Assembly: GCA_947623455.1 (NCBI GenBank)
Contig: OX392545.1
Location: forward strand, 27,789,001-27,853,000
DNA from: Mimachlamys varia
Taxonomy: Eukaryota > Mollusca > Bivalvia > Pectinida > Pectinidae
Direction of reading: 5' to 3'
Length of the DNA stretch: 64,000 nucleotides
Below the pieces are notes generated by a model. The model ran no database searches, was not told the DNA's origin, and saw nothing but the letters and a program-made list of their open reading frames with translations. Below, piece by piece: positions 11,169-22,629 of the stretch. The translations under genes were made by a program, and so were the position numbers. Within the stretch, counting starts at the first letter, position 1, and each line of letters opens with the position of its first letter.

Positions 11169-13128
11169 AGAGATCCAAGAGGGATCTTGGCGCCGACCAT
11201 CGATGATTTTTCATTCGTTCTTAGAAAGATGGATCTTCTCCCTTCTTATTTTGACTTTCATTTTTGTATTTAATCTTTAAGCTAGTTCTATAATAATAAT
11301 ACTAATACTAATTTGAGGTTTTTATATACCGCTTTATCATGATGTTAAAGGCAGCCTCAAAACGGTTCACATATCCGTAGTTATAGGGCCTTAGCAACCA
11401 GCCAATATCGTTCTCAACTCCCAGGGGAGCATACAACCGGTGATGTCATTTACATGGCGGATGTCGTCGATGAAGCAGAAGATGCTTACTCTTCCAGAAC
11501 ACCTGGTCTTATTCTCTTATACTTTTTTCATATTTAACAATGGACACCAGAACATGACCTCTTATGGGATGTTGTCAAATCCTTCTGTAACAGAGCGAGA
11601 TCTAGAGTCAGGATATGCATTTTAATCAAATAATATGTCACTAAGGCTTTCCTTATTTCAGAAGAATTAATTTGAAAGTTTTGACCTATTTGATCCCTGT
11701 GACCTTGAAAGTGGGTGAATGTGATATATTTAAAATCTTTCAAAGGAAGGTACGTATCAACCAAAATTTAATGTCTCAACGTCTTTCGGTATTTCAGGAG
11801 ATGCTGTTTGAAAGTTTTGATATATTTGATCTCAAAATATGTCAAAGTGACTTATTTTTGCAAACTTTATTCAGTTCCTTCAATGGAGGCTACCAATCAA
11901 ACAAAATGTCTGAAGGCCTTCAACATATGTTCCAGTATTTCCGAAGTTGTTTGATAGTTTTGAAATATTTGACCCCTGTGACCTTGAAAGTAGGCCAAAG
12001 CGATTTTTTCTATGCAAACTTTGTTTGGCTTCTATCAAGAAAGCAACCAGTTAAAGTTAGTGTGTCTATGGCTAATTAAAGGCCTTTTGGTATTTTAGAA
12101 GTGTCGATTGAGAGCTTTCAAATACCAGTATCTGACCACAGTGTGACCTTGAAAGTAGGTCAGTGATTCTTTTTTCGCAAACCTTTCTCAGCTTCTTCCA
12201 AGGAAGCTACAAACCAAAAGTCATACACCTGGGCCTACCAGAAAAATATCATACACCTCATCCTCGATATCCAGGGGTTACGATCACCTATGTAATCTCG
12301 ATATCCAGGGGTTACGATCACCTATGTAATCTACACCCCTGGAATATATCATGGCAAAATTGAAAGCTCCCGGGTCTGCCACCTAGCGGTCTGTGTGCGT
12401 TGTTTCCCTTTGAATCACGTAATCACCGACCAATCAAAATGCGTGCAACAAAACGGCTTCTGCAATGAATGTAAACAAGGAAGAACATCTCATTCGGTTG
12501 ATCTGTGAAAAATTCAAGCTTGATCAAATTAGACAGCATCAGGAAACGGCGATCCACGCACTGAGTCCTCATTACCCTAAATGTGTCGTTGAAGATTGTT
12601 CTTCTCTGTTTTACTGGTAAAGATCCATGACACAGTCGACACTGTGCCATGTTTGTTTACATTTTTTCTGTCCCATAAGAACAGCGCGTGATCAAATGTA
12701 AGGTGCGCTCTTATTGGACGCAGCCAGACCTAGCTGCATCCAATGAAAATTCTCGTCGCGGGATTTACGAAATGTGGTCTATATATGCCAAGGGTGAAGA
12801 TGAGTGTGCGGATCGTAACCCTTGGCTAGCGAAGATGCATACACCTAGGCCTACCGGCCAAATATCATACACCCAAGCCTCTTGGGATTCACAAAGTGTA
12901 GTTATTGATATATTTCACCCCTGTGATCTTGAAATAATATCAAAGTAAAAATTTATTTTGCAAACTTTATTTGCCTCCTTCCATTGAAACTACCAGCCAA
13001 ATACAATGTCAATAGGCCTTTTTATATTTCAGAAGAATCACTAAAGGAAAAATTGACGGACGCAGGACAGACGACGGAAGGACGATGCACCATGGCATAA
13101 GCTCACTTGGCCCTTTGGTGAGCCAAAA
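11169..13128 (+). mobile_element. Second Helitron-like element with nested insertions
   Basis: Starts with a short palindrome, AGATCCAAGAGGGATCT. It ends with GGACGCAGGACAGACGACGG and ...GGCATAAGCTCACTTGGCCC, the same kind of tail as 11165 and 47755. The body repeats a ~160-bp module recognisable by TTTGACCCCTGTGACCTTGA-like text at about 11690, 11970, 12140 and 12910. Half a family A MITE lies at 11548-11632, and another MITE is nested at about 12268-12838. Confidence 0.55.
12268..12838. mobile_element. Nested MITE inside the Helitron-like element
   Basis: Left CCAGGGGTTACGATC and right GATCGTAACCCTTGG are inverted ends; at the left they sit in a 35-bp direct duplication (12268-12334). The host text CATACACCT-GGCCTACC occurs on both sides (about 12223 and 12838), as expected if the insertion duplicated or split host sequence. 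A related element is at about 48088-48450. Confidence 0.45.
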
Positions 13129-14733
13129 ACACAACTTCACAGTCTGTAGACACATCATGTATTTCTTTATTAAAATTTCTTTATAAACAGCTATAAGATA
13201 AAAGACATCTGTCTGAAAACACAACAAACAAAACTTTAGAAAAAGCTACATCATAGATAAACTATAAAAAAAACTTGTTTCAACTGCCGTCTTCTTCACA
13301 AAATTATTAAAATTTTCCTGCTATTCCTCGAAATTAGCACACCCCTACAACTCATTCACCCCCTGAAGACACATTTGAACTCTTCCAATTTAAACACGAG
13401 AATAGTTCATTATGAAATTCCACGGGTGAATGAGTTGATCCACATTTTCTCCTACATATGATTTCTGTATGACCAAGACCAACTAACAGAGTAAAACTTC
13501 CATAAAGTTTTAAGGCCTTGTACAAATATTTCTAGTTCTACTAAGCTTTCCATTAAAAAGTGATGAAATTTCATCAATAAGTCTTTAAAATTAATTTCAT
13601 TTGAGTAATAATTACCATAACTTAAGTATGAATATCTTTTCCACAATTCTCATTCAAAACTAAATTTCGAAATACAATAACATCAATTTCATACTGTAAA
13701 AGAAGCAATTTGATTTAAATCATGTTATATGGCTCTGTTAACTCCGTACTACGCCTGAATGTAGTACGAAGATATAAAAGAGACATGTAACAGATCATTT
13801 TAATTAAATATAAAGTTTATTTATTTCAAAACAATTATGAAACAAGTTATCCAACTTATATAAATCACTCTTGTTGGCCCGGGTGTTAGTGCGCAAGGGA
13901 TCTTTATATCATTTTAATTATAGATTGTAAAAGAAGAAATATTTAATGATGCACATGTTTTTCACAATGGGTAAGTAAGCATGAAAATATCAACACATAA
14001 TAAAGGTTAAAACCATATTGTAATCATGTCATGTATGGGAGATCATCCATCTGAACACTGACCACACTCGACAGTGCTGATGTAGCGAGAGCGATCCCAG
14101 GCTGTATTACCGCATCACTGGAAATGATAGCTTGTCAGTATGGCAGTAATCTATCTTTCATATACCTTAATTAGCTGCTTAAATATCAAAAATAATTTTA
14201 ATTTCATAAACATTTCATGCCCACAAACTTCCACATGGCGAGTTAAAGGAGTCACCAAGTGAATATTTGCATACACATAAAATCCCTACTGTCACATGTA
14301 CAGCAACTCCTGTATGTAAAACCATTGTACAGGGATTTCCTTTTGTAATAGGAAGGAGTAATGAAAAACTAAATATGTTCCTTCGAGGATTCAAACTAGC
14401 GACCTTTCCGTCTCTAGTCGGACATCTTACCACTTGACTTAAAGGAAATACTTTCCAGCTGCGGCTAGTAAGGTAACCTGTACTCTCAACCTGTACAATT
14501 TACACTATCATATGTTAGGTGGGTTTTATCCAAACCGTTACACAAGTCATCCCTGAGGTAAAATAAATCTCCACCACACAACTTGGGTCCCGATAGTTAA
14601 AGACTGATTATCTTTCACTTTGTTGTTCACACAAGTACATGATTTCAGGGAATATAGGAAAATTCTTCAAGTATAAAATTGATCATCTTTTAGGCCTGAA
14701 TATCATGAAGACATTTCATTGAACAATAAAATA
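13129..14733. other. MITE B copy, tRNA-derived SINE and featureless AT-rich DNA
   Basis: A palindromic MITE B copy (CAACTCATTCACCCCCTGAA...GGGTGAATGAGTTG) lies at 13349-13438. On the minus strand, 14300-14465 has tRNA-like promoter boxes (AAGTCAAGTGG and TAGTTTGAATCC) and looks like a SINE. The rest shows no coding signal. Confidence 0.5.
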
Positions 14734-15115
14734 CAATCTGCTTAAAATGCAGATCCTTGTTCTCACTCCGTATTACAAGGATCTGACAACATCCCATAAG
14801 AGGTCATGTTCTGATGACCTTTGTCCCCTCCACACTAGTAGAATTTTCTAATGACACCGTCATCTGCAGCAAGTCATTTTGTCACAACATTGCACATTAA
14901 CTTTCTTAGGACGAAATGACTAAATATAAAGATATGACTATGCAAGCTTTGTTGCTTCCAAAATTCACACTTAAGATAATGAAAGTAGTAATTTGATTGG
15001 CTAATGGCAAAGGTCACCTGAATGTGACCATCTATGGGATGTTGTCAGATCTTGACGCAGTAGGAAGAAGTTTGCGGAACGGCATGGAGATCAAAATATG
15101 ATTTTAATCAGATTG
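14734..15115. mobile_element. MITE family A copy
   Basis: CAATCTGCTTAAAATGCAGA and TTTTAATCAGATTG form the ends. The subterminal GGATCTGACAACATCCCATA and TATGGGATGTTGTCAGATC are reverse complements. The centre has the family's TTGATTGGCTAATG...AAAGGTCACC text. No coding capacity. Confidence 0.75.
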
Positions 15116-15491
15116 TATATAGTGAATACAGAGAGGAAGAACAAGCTACAAGATATTACATCTCGTTCACCCCTTAAATTTCATAATGAACTATTCCAAC
15201 CTTTGAATTGGAAGAGTTCACATGTGTCTTTAGGGGTGAATGAGTTTACATCTCATGTAAAATCACGATGTTTGCTAATTAGCGTAAAACTCATTATACA
15301 AGTAAAATAATTCATCACAATCATTATATTAAACATATATCAATAAATAAAAATGTATTTCCATCAGCGTTACACCAATACGTATTACAATCACAAGCTA
15401 ATAAATAACAATAATAATTTATTTATAATAATCAGAGACGTATAGCTTTATACGTCTCTGCAATAATTAACATATACAGCAGGCATTTACA
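15116..15491. other. MITE B copy and short hairpin
   Basis: A MITE B copy spans about 15157-15247 (CACCCCTTAAATTTC...AGGGGTGAATGAG). A separate perfect hairpin, AGAGACGTATA...TATACGTCTCT, lies at about 15433-15460. No gene seen. Confidence 0.6.
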
Positions 15492-15983
15492 GTGACGTGC
15501 CAAAAGTCTTTCAATTTTTTTATTTTGCTATATATTCTATGTATTTCCAACTTTTTTCAATGAATTTTTCCCGACTTTGTTTATGGATCATTTTTAATGA
15601 AATTTTGTGTACTTATAGAGAATTGTTTCCTGTTTCATCTCATAATATTTTCACAGTTTTCCAGAGAAATGACCAGAGAAATCATAATTTATTTACAAAA
15701 TCCAATTTTCGGGACGCGATTTTGATGTCATTTTGGTAGCGTTATATAAAGAAATGGCGTCTCATGGAAATTAGCAGTGAAGATAAATCTGTATAGCTCC
15801 ATAAATACACAACGGAAAATTAAATAAATATTACGAGAGGAAACCTTGGATATTTCCATACCAAATGACAAAAATATGTCAAAATCCATTCATAAACGAA
15901 GTCAGGAAAACTCATTAAAAAAAGTTGGATATACAAAGAATATATAGCAAAAAAAATAAATTGAAAGACTTTTGGCACGTAAG
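15492..15983. mobile_element. Tc1/mariner-type MITE with ~100-bp inverted arms
   Basis: Ends CAGTGACGTGCCAAAAGTCT and AGACTTTTGGCACGTAAGTG are inverted and flanked by TA dinucleotides, as for Tc1/mariner insertion. Arms run to about 15600 and from about 15860, including GCTATATATTCTATG against the inverse. No transposase frame. Confidence 0.7.
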
Positions 15984-16107
15984 TGTATATTAAGGCTAAT
16001 TAACACAGTACTAATTACTGGAATATCAGGTGTTGTAAAATACATTGAATCAATCAACATTTCTGTTTAAAACAAATATTTCTTCAATACAAACTGATCA
16101 TTTATTC

Positions 16108-16441
16108 TTAAAGGCCCAATATACGTAAGTTTCGGCAAAACTTAAAGCAAAAATAAAGCCTCATAACTTTTTTGTATTTATAGATTTAGTTCATATCAAC
16201 AATATTCAAGATGAACTCCTACACGGTTACTGTTACAGCAGCAGTTAAACCTCGGTATTTGTAAACATGCGTCGAGAGTTATTTTCAATTCTTTGCATTT
16301 TTCTGCCAAGAGTTTCTTGTTAGTTACCGCTCAGGTTTAAACGAAAGGACTCATTTTTGCATGATTATCAACTGGATTTTTTTTTCAGAATTTTTCAGAA
16401 TCAAGAAAAATTTCCTGAAGTTATGTATATTGGACCTTTAA
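16108..16441. mobile_element. MITE family C, copy 1 (TTAA target)
   Basis: TTAAAGGCCCAATATACGTA at the left and TTATGTATATTGGACCTTTA plus A at the right are inverted and both include TTAA, the presumed duplicated target. A conserved core (GAGTTTCTTGTTAGTTACCG) is shared with copies at 30218, 32539 and 38530. TTAA targets are used by piggyBac and some other families. Confidence 0.75.
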
Positions 16442-18261
16442 GTAATGCTTTCAGAATAATGATGGAACAAATAATCCACAAAAAATTCTACTAAAACTTG
16501 AACATGAACTACAATGTACTAGTAATTGATCAATTGATCTGAAGCAGAATCTACTGGTACCGATACAAAATTCTGAGGTAATGAAATTATATTTTTTAGA
16601 TTAAACACAAATACAAGAATAACAAATGATTTAGTATCTATGTCCTTCTTGAATGTCACAATGGAATTGTGCAAAATTGAGACAAATAAGAAAAAAAAAG
16701 AACTTTAAAACAGTCAAACCTGATAAATTCAAAGACAAACAAAAGAAAAAGAAACAATTAAATTACTTACTTATAATTCTCCCCCAAAAAGTAATTAATT
16801 ACAGAATGAGTTTATGAACTACAGTTAACCTTGGTAACAGGCTGTGTTTATGTACAGGCTGGAGGACTAAACACGAAACATATCAACTCATTCACTCCTG
16901 AAATTTCAAAATGAACTGTTCCAACATTTGAATTGGAAGTGTTATAATGGGCCTTCAGGGATGAGACAAAATCTAAATATTGTAAGCTTCATAAAACATG
17001 AAAATTTTACTGGATGTCAATTAGATGTTATTGAAGGATATCTGTGTAACATCACAATTCTGTACACACAAGGTTTCTTGGAAAGTTCATTTGAAGGGCA
17101 GAACAGCCTAGCTTGAACAAAATTGTGAATGATAATAATCAGTCATTTGAGCGTTTGACACAGGAGCATTCTCTATGTTATTCAAAGCTGAGTGACAAGA
17201 TTCTCATGGAACAAACTTGATCTATGATGTCATAAGCAAACCACGTGCTACGAACGTATCGAGAACCACTGCTTTCATACTTTTATGAAAAGCATTTCTG
17301 CTGGTAGTGTTCATACAATGTATAGTAGGTTGCAGCACAAATGTAAATATAAATATTTAGGTGTATAATTATATTATGAAGTTACAAATGTGCAATCAGG
17401 CTATCACAGCTTACATCAGCAGGAAATTGCGTAATTTGTTGACAGACAGAATTATATAGAGGCTTATAGAATATATCAACCCCTTTTTGGACAAGATATG
17501 GAAATATCAACCAGAGTTGAGGGGAGGGGGTATTTTGATGTTACAAAAACATGAAGTTTTGCCAAGTAATAAGTAGCTCAATAGGAGGCAATCAATTATT
17601 TTAGATCGTGTTGCATCTTGTAGGTCAACTCTATGGGTCTAAAGAGACCAGGTGAGCTAATAATCAATCATTTAATAATTTTCCATTAACTTGGGTTGAT
17701 AAAATATTGTGTACGAAATAAATAGCATACATAAACACTACAAGCAGTTAGAAAGAAGGGTAGAAAAGTCAGAGTACACTTAAAATATGATTGGCTCTAA
17801 CTACAGACAGCAGTGTCAAAGGGATTGAGCTAAAGACACAATTGAATTCATCCAATTCAAATATTTGAGTTGTTCATTATGACATATCCAAAGGTGAACA
17901 AGTTTATTAGACTGGTATTCGTGGTTGCTATATATCGCTCGGGACTTGAAAAGTGATATACTTTTCACATTGATCTCCGACTAAGGTCATGTTTGTTCTG
18001 GGGCTACGATCTATGTGAGGGGTATACTGACTAAACAATGATCATTATTTACATGATCACTTTACAAATGTTAACATATTGTTACATACATCTAGTACTT
18101 TGAATATACCTATTACAAATAAAAAAACAAACAGTACATTATCAAAATAAATGAAAATAAACCACTTTCAAATATACAAGCTTCATACATTATCAATTAA
18201 ACACAAACATACTTTGGCAAAAAACAAAACTTCTCCCTCCTTCAATAGAAACTATCACTAT
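16442..18261. other. AT-rich DNA with two MITE B copies
   Basis: MITE B copies lie at about 16887-16965 and 17826-17905. Otherwise I see no exon or other element. If the ZDHHC transcript has a very long 3' UTR it could reach here, but nothing shows that. Confidence 0.45.
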
Positions 18262-18735
18262 AAAGCTGGAGGACAGTAAAGTGTTCACAATGTAAAGTGT
18301 TTATTGGGAAAAGTGTTCACCAGGTAAAGTGTTAACTATGTAAAATGTTTACTAGGTAAAGTGTTCACTATGTAATGTGTTTATAAGGAAAAGTGTTCAC
18401 GATGTAAAGTGTTAACTGGGTAAAGTGTTTATTAGGTAAAATGTTCACTTTATAGAGTGTGCACTATGTAATGTGTTTATTAGGAAAAGTGTTCACTAGG
18501 TAGAGTGTTCACTATGTAAAATGTTCACTAGGTAAAGTGTTCACTATGTAAAGTGTTCACTATTTAATTTGTTATTAGGTCAAGTGTTTATTGGGTCAAG
18601 TGTTCACTCGGTAAAATGTTCACTAGGTAAAGTGTTCAACAGGTAAATAGTTCACTATGTAATTTGTTATTAGGAAAAGTGTTTATTGGGTCAAGTGTTC
18701 ACTAGGTCAAATTTTCACTATGTAAAGTTTTCACA
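18262..18735. repeat. ~16-bp minisatellite
   Basis: About 30 degenerate copies of GTAAAGTGTTCACTAG with phase slips. No relation to a nearby exon is visible. Confidence 0.85.
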
Positions 18736-18743
18736 AGTTACAT

Positions 18744-19271
18744 CAAATCTTATTAGATACAGATCCTTAGTGTCACCCCATTACATCAGGATCTGACAAC
18801 ATCCCATTAGAGGTTATGTTCTGGTGACCTTTGTAGCCTCTTTATGTACTTCACACTCCAGCAGAATTATTTAATTGATGACAGTTGACGCTGTCATCTG
18901 CAGCAAGTCCTTTCATCACAATATGTATATTACCTTGATGTGACAAAACAACTAAGCGCACAGATAGCATCATTCACATTCAAGATTCTGGAAGCTAATT
19001 TGATTGGCTGATGCAAAAGTTCACCAGAACATGACCTCTTATGGGATGTTGTCACATCACAGTTGCTTTAGTTTCTGTCAGTGTATAAAAAAATGTTCAT
19101 ATATATGGAGCTGAGGCCCATTACAGAATGTAATGGATTACTGTAATGGGAGGCTCATTTCACACATATATATTTATTATTTACAGACAAAAACTCAAGC
19201 AACTGTGGTTAGATCCGATGTAAGCCGAGAGTAACAGAGCAACAATTAGGATCTGTATATCAATCGGATTG
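18744..19271. mobile_element. MITE family A copy carrying a nested palindromic insertion
   Basis: Family A text (GGATCTGACAACATCCCATT...TTATGGGATGTTGTCACATC) is interrupted at about 19068-19212 by a second palindrome. That palindrome is bounded by CACAGTTGCTTTAGTTTCTG and AAAACTCAAGCAACTGTG. Outer ends are degenerate (CAAATCTTATTAG and ATCAATCGGATTG). Confidence 0.6.
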
Positions 19272-19817
19272 AATTTATATTTAGAAAGATTGTGGCTCCC
19301 CCAGTAACAATTTACCTTTCCTAGAACATTTCCTGTACAAAGGGGATTTCCTCCAAGTTGAACTTTTGTTATAAAATATCATTTTAATTGTCAACATTTA
19401 CCTCAGTCTGCAACATTAGCTACTAGTCCTATGCCCATGACTAGTAATATTTGGTTTGGACAATCGGAAAGTCCTTTAATTTCAATATATTTGTTATAAT
19501 AACCACTGCACTTTGCATGTTCGGACTAATGCTTGAAAATGTTAATGTCACAAACTATTACCTACAAGTTAATTATGTCCTAAACCAAAGGTGGACACTC
19601 TCATCACAGAAGGCGAAATGACCAAAAGTGAAACTGCTACAAAAGAGTTCCTGTCCACAGTATCTATCATGTATGCCTACTGTGGATGACAACCTGGTAC
19701 AATCTGCTTCCTGTCTTAGAGACCTAAGGAAGAACAGAACGCAATGTATTGTAATCCTTAGTTAGGGAGGACGGTGTTTTATCTAACTGGAAGAAAGTCT
19801 ACTTCACACATCAGATT
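19272..19817. other. No recognised feature
   Basis: Unique-looking AT-rich sequence without a splice-supported exon. Confidence 0.4.
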
Positions 19818-20217
19818 ACTTGGTTTACTTTGTTTTATGTCCTATTAACAGCCAGGGTCATTGAAGGACGTGCCAGGTTTTGGAGGTGGAGGAAAGCCGG
19901 AGAACCTGAAGAAAAACCACCGACCTACGTTCAGTACCTGGCAACTGATCCATGTGGGTAAAGAACTCGCAACCCAGAGGTGGAGGGCTAGTGGTAGAAT
20001 GTCTGACACCTTGACCACTCGGCCACCGCGGCCCAGAGATGGAGGGCTAGTGGTAGAATGTCGGAACACCTTGACCACTCGGCCACCGCGGCCCAGTGAT
20101 GGAGGGCTAGTGGTAGAATGTCTGAACGCCTTAACCACTCGGCCACCGCGACCCAGAGATGGAGGGCTAGTGGTAGAATGTCTGAACACCTTAACCACTC
20201 GGCCACTGTGGTCCGCA
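19818..20217 (-). mobile_element. tRNA-derived SINE with a four-fold tandem tRNA head
   Basis: On the minus strand 60-bp units occupy about 19978-20217, each holding GGTGGCCGAGTGGTTAAGGC. That is the Pol III A-box region of a Leu/Ser-type tRNA. The remainder (19818-19977) reads GGGTTGCGAGTTC (B-box-like), CGGTGGTTTTTCTTCAGG, CTCCGGCTTTCCTCCACC and ends CTGTTAATAGGACATAAAAC. This body resembles a widespread molluscan SINE core. The head should be single copy, so the fourfold amplification is unusual. Confidence 0.7.
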
Positions 20218-20829
20218 TCAGATAATAATTAAATCCTTTCACCCCTATATAACTTTGATGAACTCTACCATAAATTTGTCTAGATGTCAAGAATTGTATA
20301 TCTATGTACTGTAAAGCGCTTCAGAGTGGCTTATGTTAACTAGATAGGGCCCTATATCAAATGTCGTATATTACATAGCACTCAATATATTCCTTGGAAA
20401 ATGATAATTATTAAAATTTCTGTTGTGACATGTGAGCAAATATAATAAAAGTACAAAACAAACAGAATCACTTCTGAGACATGGGAATGGTTTGTGATTA
20501 ATTATGACATGTACTAGGATCTATATATGACAGTGAAACTATTTCTATATGGACATTATAATGGTACATTAAAATATTAACTGCTAGAATCCTCAGAACG
20601 CTTTTTTTTGTAATGATAATAAAGAGAATGGGGGACAATTCCATTTCTTGGAAAATTTTTAACTTTTGGCATCAGTTGTTGAGAATGGGATTTGCCATTC
20701 CTCAGGTCCTTTTTTATGGTTACATTATACACAAAAAAACATCTAATCTAGTTATGCATGTCTCACAAAGGAAGATAATAGAACCGAGTCAATAGTTCGT
20801 TTGACACAGAGCAAGCTGATTATTAGAGC

Positions 20830-21905
20830 TACCGTCCATTTCAGGTCAGTATTACAACTCTCTGGATATCTGGAGTTGTTTAACATCTCTGGATATCTGG
20901 AGCTGTTTCACATCTCTCTGGATATCTGGAGCTGTTTAACACCTCTCTGGATATCTGGAGCTGTTTAACACCTCTCTGGATATCATGAGCTGTTTCACAT
21001 CTCTCTGGATACCTTGAGCTGTCTAACACCTCTGGATATCTGGAGCTGTTTAACACTGAATATCTGGAGCTGTTTAACATATCTCTGGATATCTGGAGCC
21101 ATTTAACACCTCTCTGGATATCTGGAGCTGTTTAACACCTTTGGATATCTGGAGCTGTTTAACATCTCTCTGGACATCTGGAGCTGTTTGACAACTCTCT
21201 GGATATTTAGAGCTGTTTGACACCTCTCTGGATATCTGGAACTATTAAACACCTCTCTGGATATCTGGAGCTGTTTAGAACCTCCCTTGATATCTGGAGC
21301 TGTTTAACACCTCTCTGGATATCTGAAGCTGTTTAACAGCTCTCTGGATATCTGGAGCTGTTTAACACTTCTCTGGATATCTGGAGCTGTTTGACACTTC
21401 TCTGGATATCTGAAGCTGTTTTACATCTCTCTGGATATCTGGAGCTATTTCACACCTCTCTGGATATCTGGAGCTGTTTAACACTTCTGGATATCTGGAG
21501 CTGCTTCACATCTCTCTGGATATCTGGAGCTGTTTGACACCTCTCTGGATATCTGGAGCTGTTTGGCACCTCTCTTGATATCTGGAGCTGTTTGATACCT
21601 CTCTAGATATCTCGAGCTGTTTAACACCTCTCTGGATATCTGGAGCTGTTTAACACCTCTCTGGATATCCGGAGCTGTTGTTACATCTCTCTAGATATCT
21701 GGAGCTGTTTAACACTTCTTGATATCTGGAGCTGCTTCACATCTCTCTAGATATCTGGAGCTGTTTGACACCTCTCTGAATATCTGGAGCTGCTTCACAT
21801 CTCTCTAGATATCTGGAGCTGTTTGACACCTCTCTGAATATCTGGAGCTGTTTAACACTTCTCTAGATATCTGTAGCTGTTTAACACTTCTCTGGATATC
21901 TGGAA
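20830..21905. repeat. 29-bp minisatellite downstream of the ZDHHC stop codon
   Basis: About 37 copies of CTCTCTGGATATCTGGAGCT plus GTTTAACAC, with variants missing the CTCT step. It lies about 650 bp beyond the ZDHHC stop, so it is in a long 3' UTR or in downstream DNA. No similarity to exon 8 was seen. Confidence 0.9.
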
Positions 21906-22463
21906 GTGCTACTGGAATGTCATGGTGGTGTTTGTAACACAGGAGATTCCTGTTTGAAAGAGCTGTTACCCAAGCTACTGCATAATCTGACAGTAAGGTC
22001 TTATGTTACTGTACAACACAGAAGCTTTACATAAGTTTCCTTTGATGGCAATCTACTTAAATTAAATTCTTCAGAGTGTCAAGAAAGTTTGTCTCGTCTC
22101 ACATTAGATTTATACTGTCACTCAATAGGTATAAAAATACATGCTGATCTTGTTACGTGAAATGAAGAAAAGCATGGTGGGTGGACTCTAGCAGACTGTT
22201 ATCTTTCATGATGATGAACATAGACTAGATTCATTTGGTATAAAACAAAACCTGTTGTATGTAAAATGTTGATGATGGATGACAATCTAACAAAGTTTCA
22301 GTTTAAAATAATGAGTTGCTTATGAAAATAAAGTGAAAGATAGAAATGCAACACAATGTACCATCAAGCTTTAAAATTTGGAATGTTACATAATCAAATG
22401 TATGTAAATAGAAATGAGTTTACTGTACATGGAGGAGAAAGGAACTATTTCCTTCCTCTTAAC

Positions 22464-22469
22464 TTTAAT
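22464..22469 (-). terminator. Possible ATTAAA polyadenylation signal of the ZDHHC gene
   Basis: Minus-strand ATTAAA about 84 nt after the stop codon is the nearest common poly(A) hexamer variant. A canonical AATAAA is not seen close by, so the true 3' end is uncertain. Confidence 0.3.
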
Positions 22470-22552
22470 TAACCCTCCCCCCACCCACCTCCATCCCAAC
22501 CAATATACTCTTCCCAAACCCTTCCCTCCCCTATATTGGTATATAGCCTGGG

Positions 22553-22629
22553 CTATACTGTGTACTGTGTCTCATAGACTTGGACCACTGGATTGAACTG
22601 TAGGGGAACCAGCCACCAACATGGATGCC
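22553..22629 (-). CDS. ZDHHC3/7: ZDHHC exon 8 (terminal coding exon)
   Basis: Acceptor TTTCTGATTGACAG|G. Completes Gly241 and encodes [10 protein letters not shown]...ETQYTV, then the TAG stop at 22553-22555. The Tyr-Thr-Val end fits a class II PDZ ligand, as in ZDHHC3. Confidence 0.9.
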
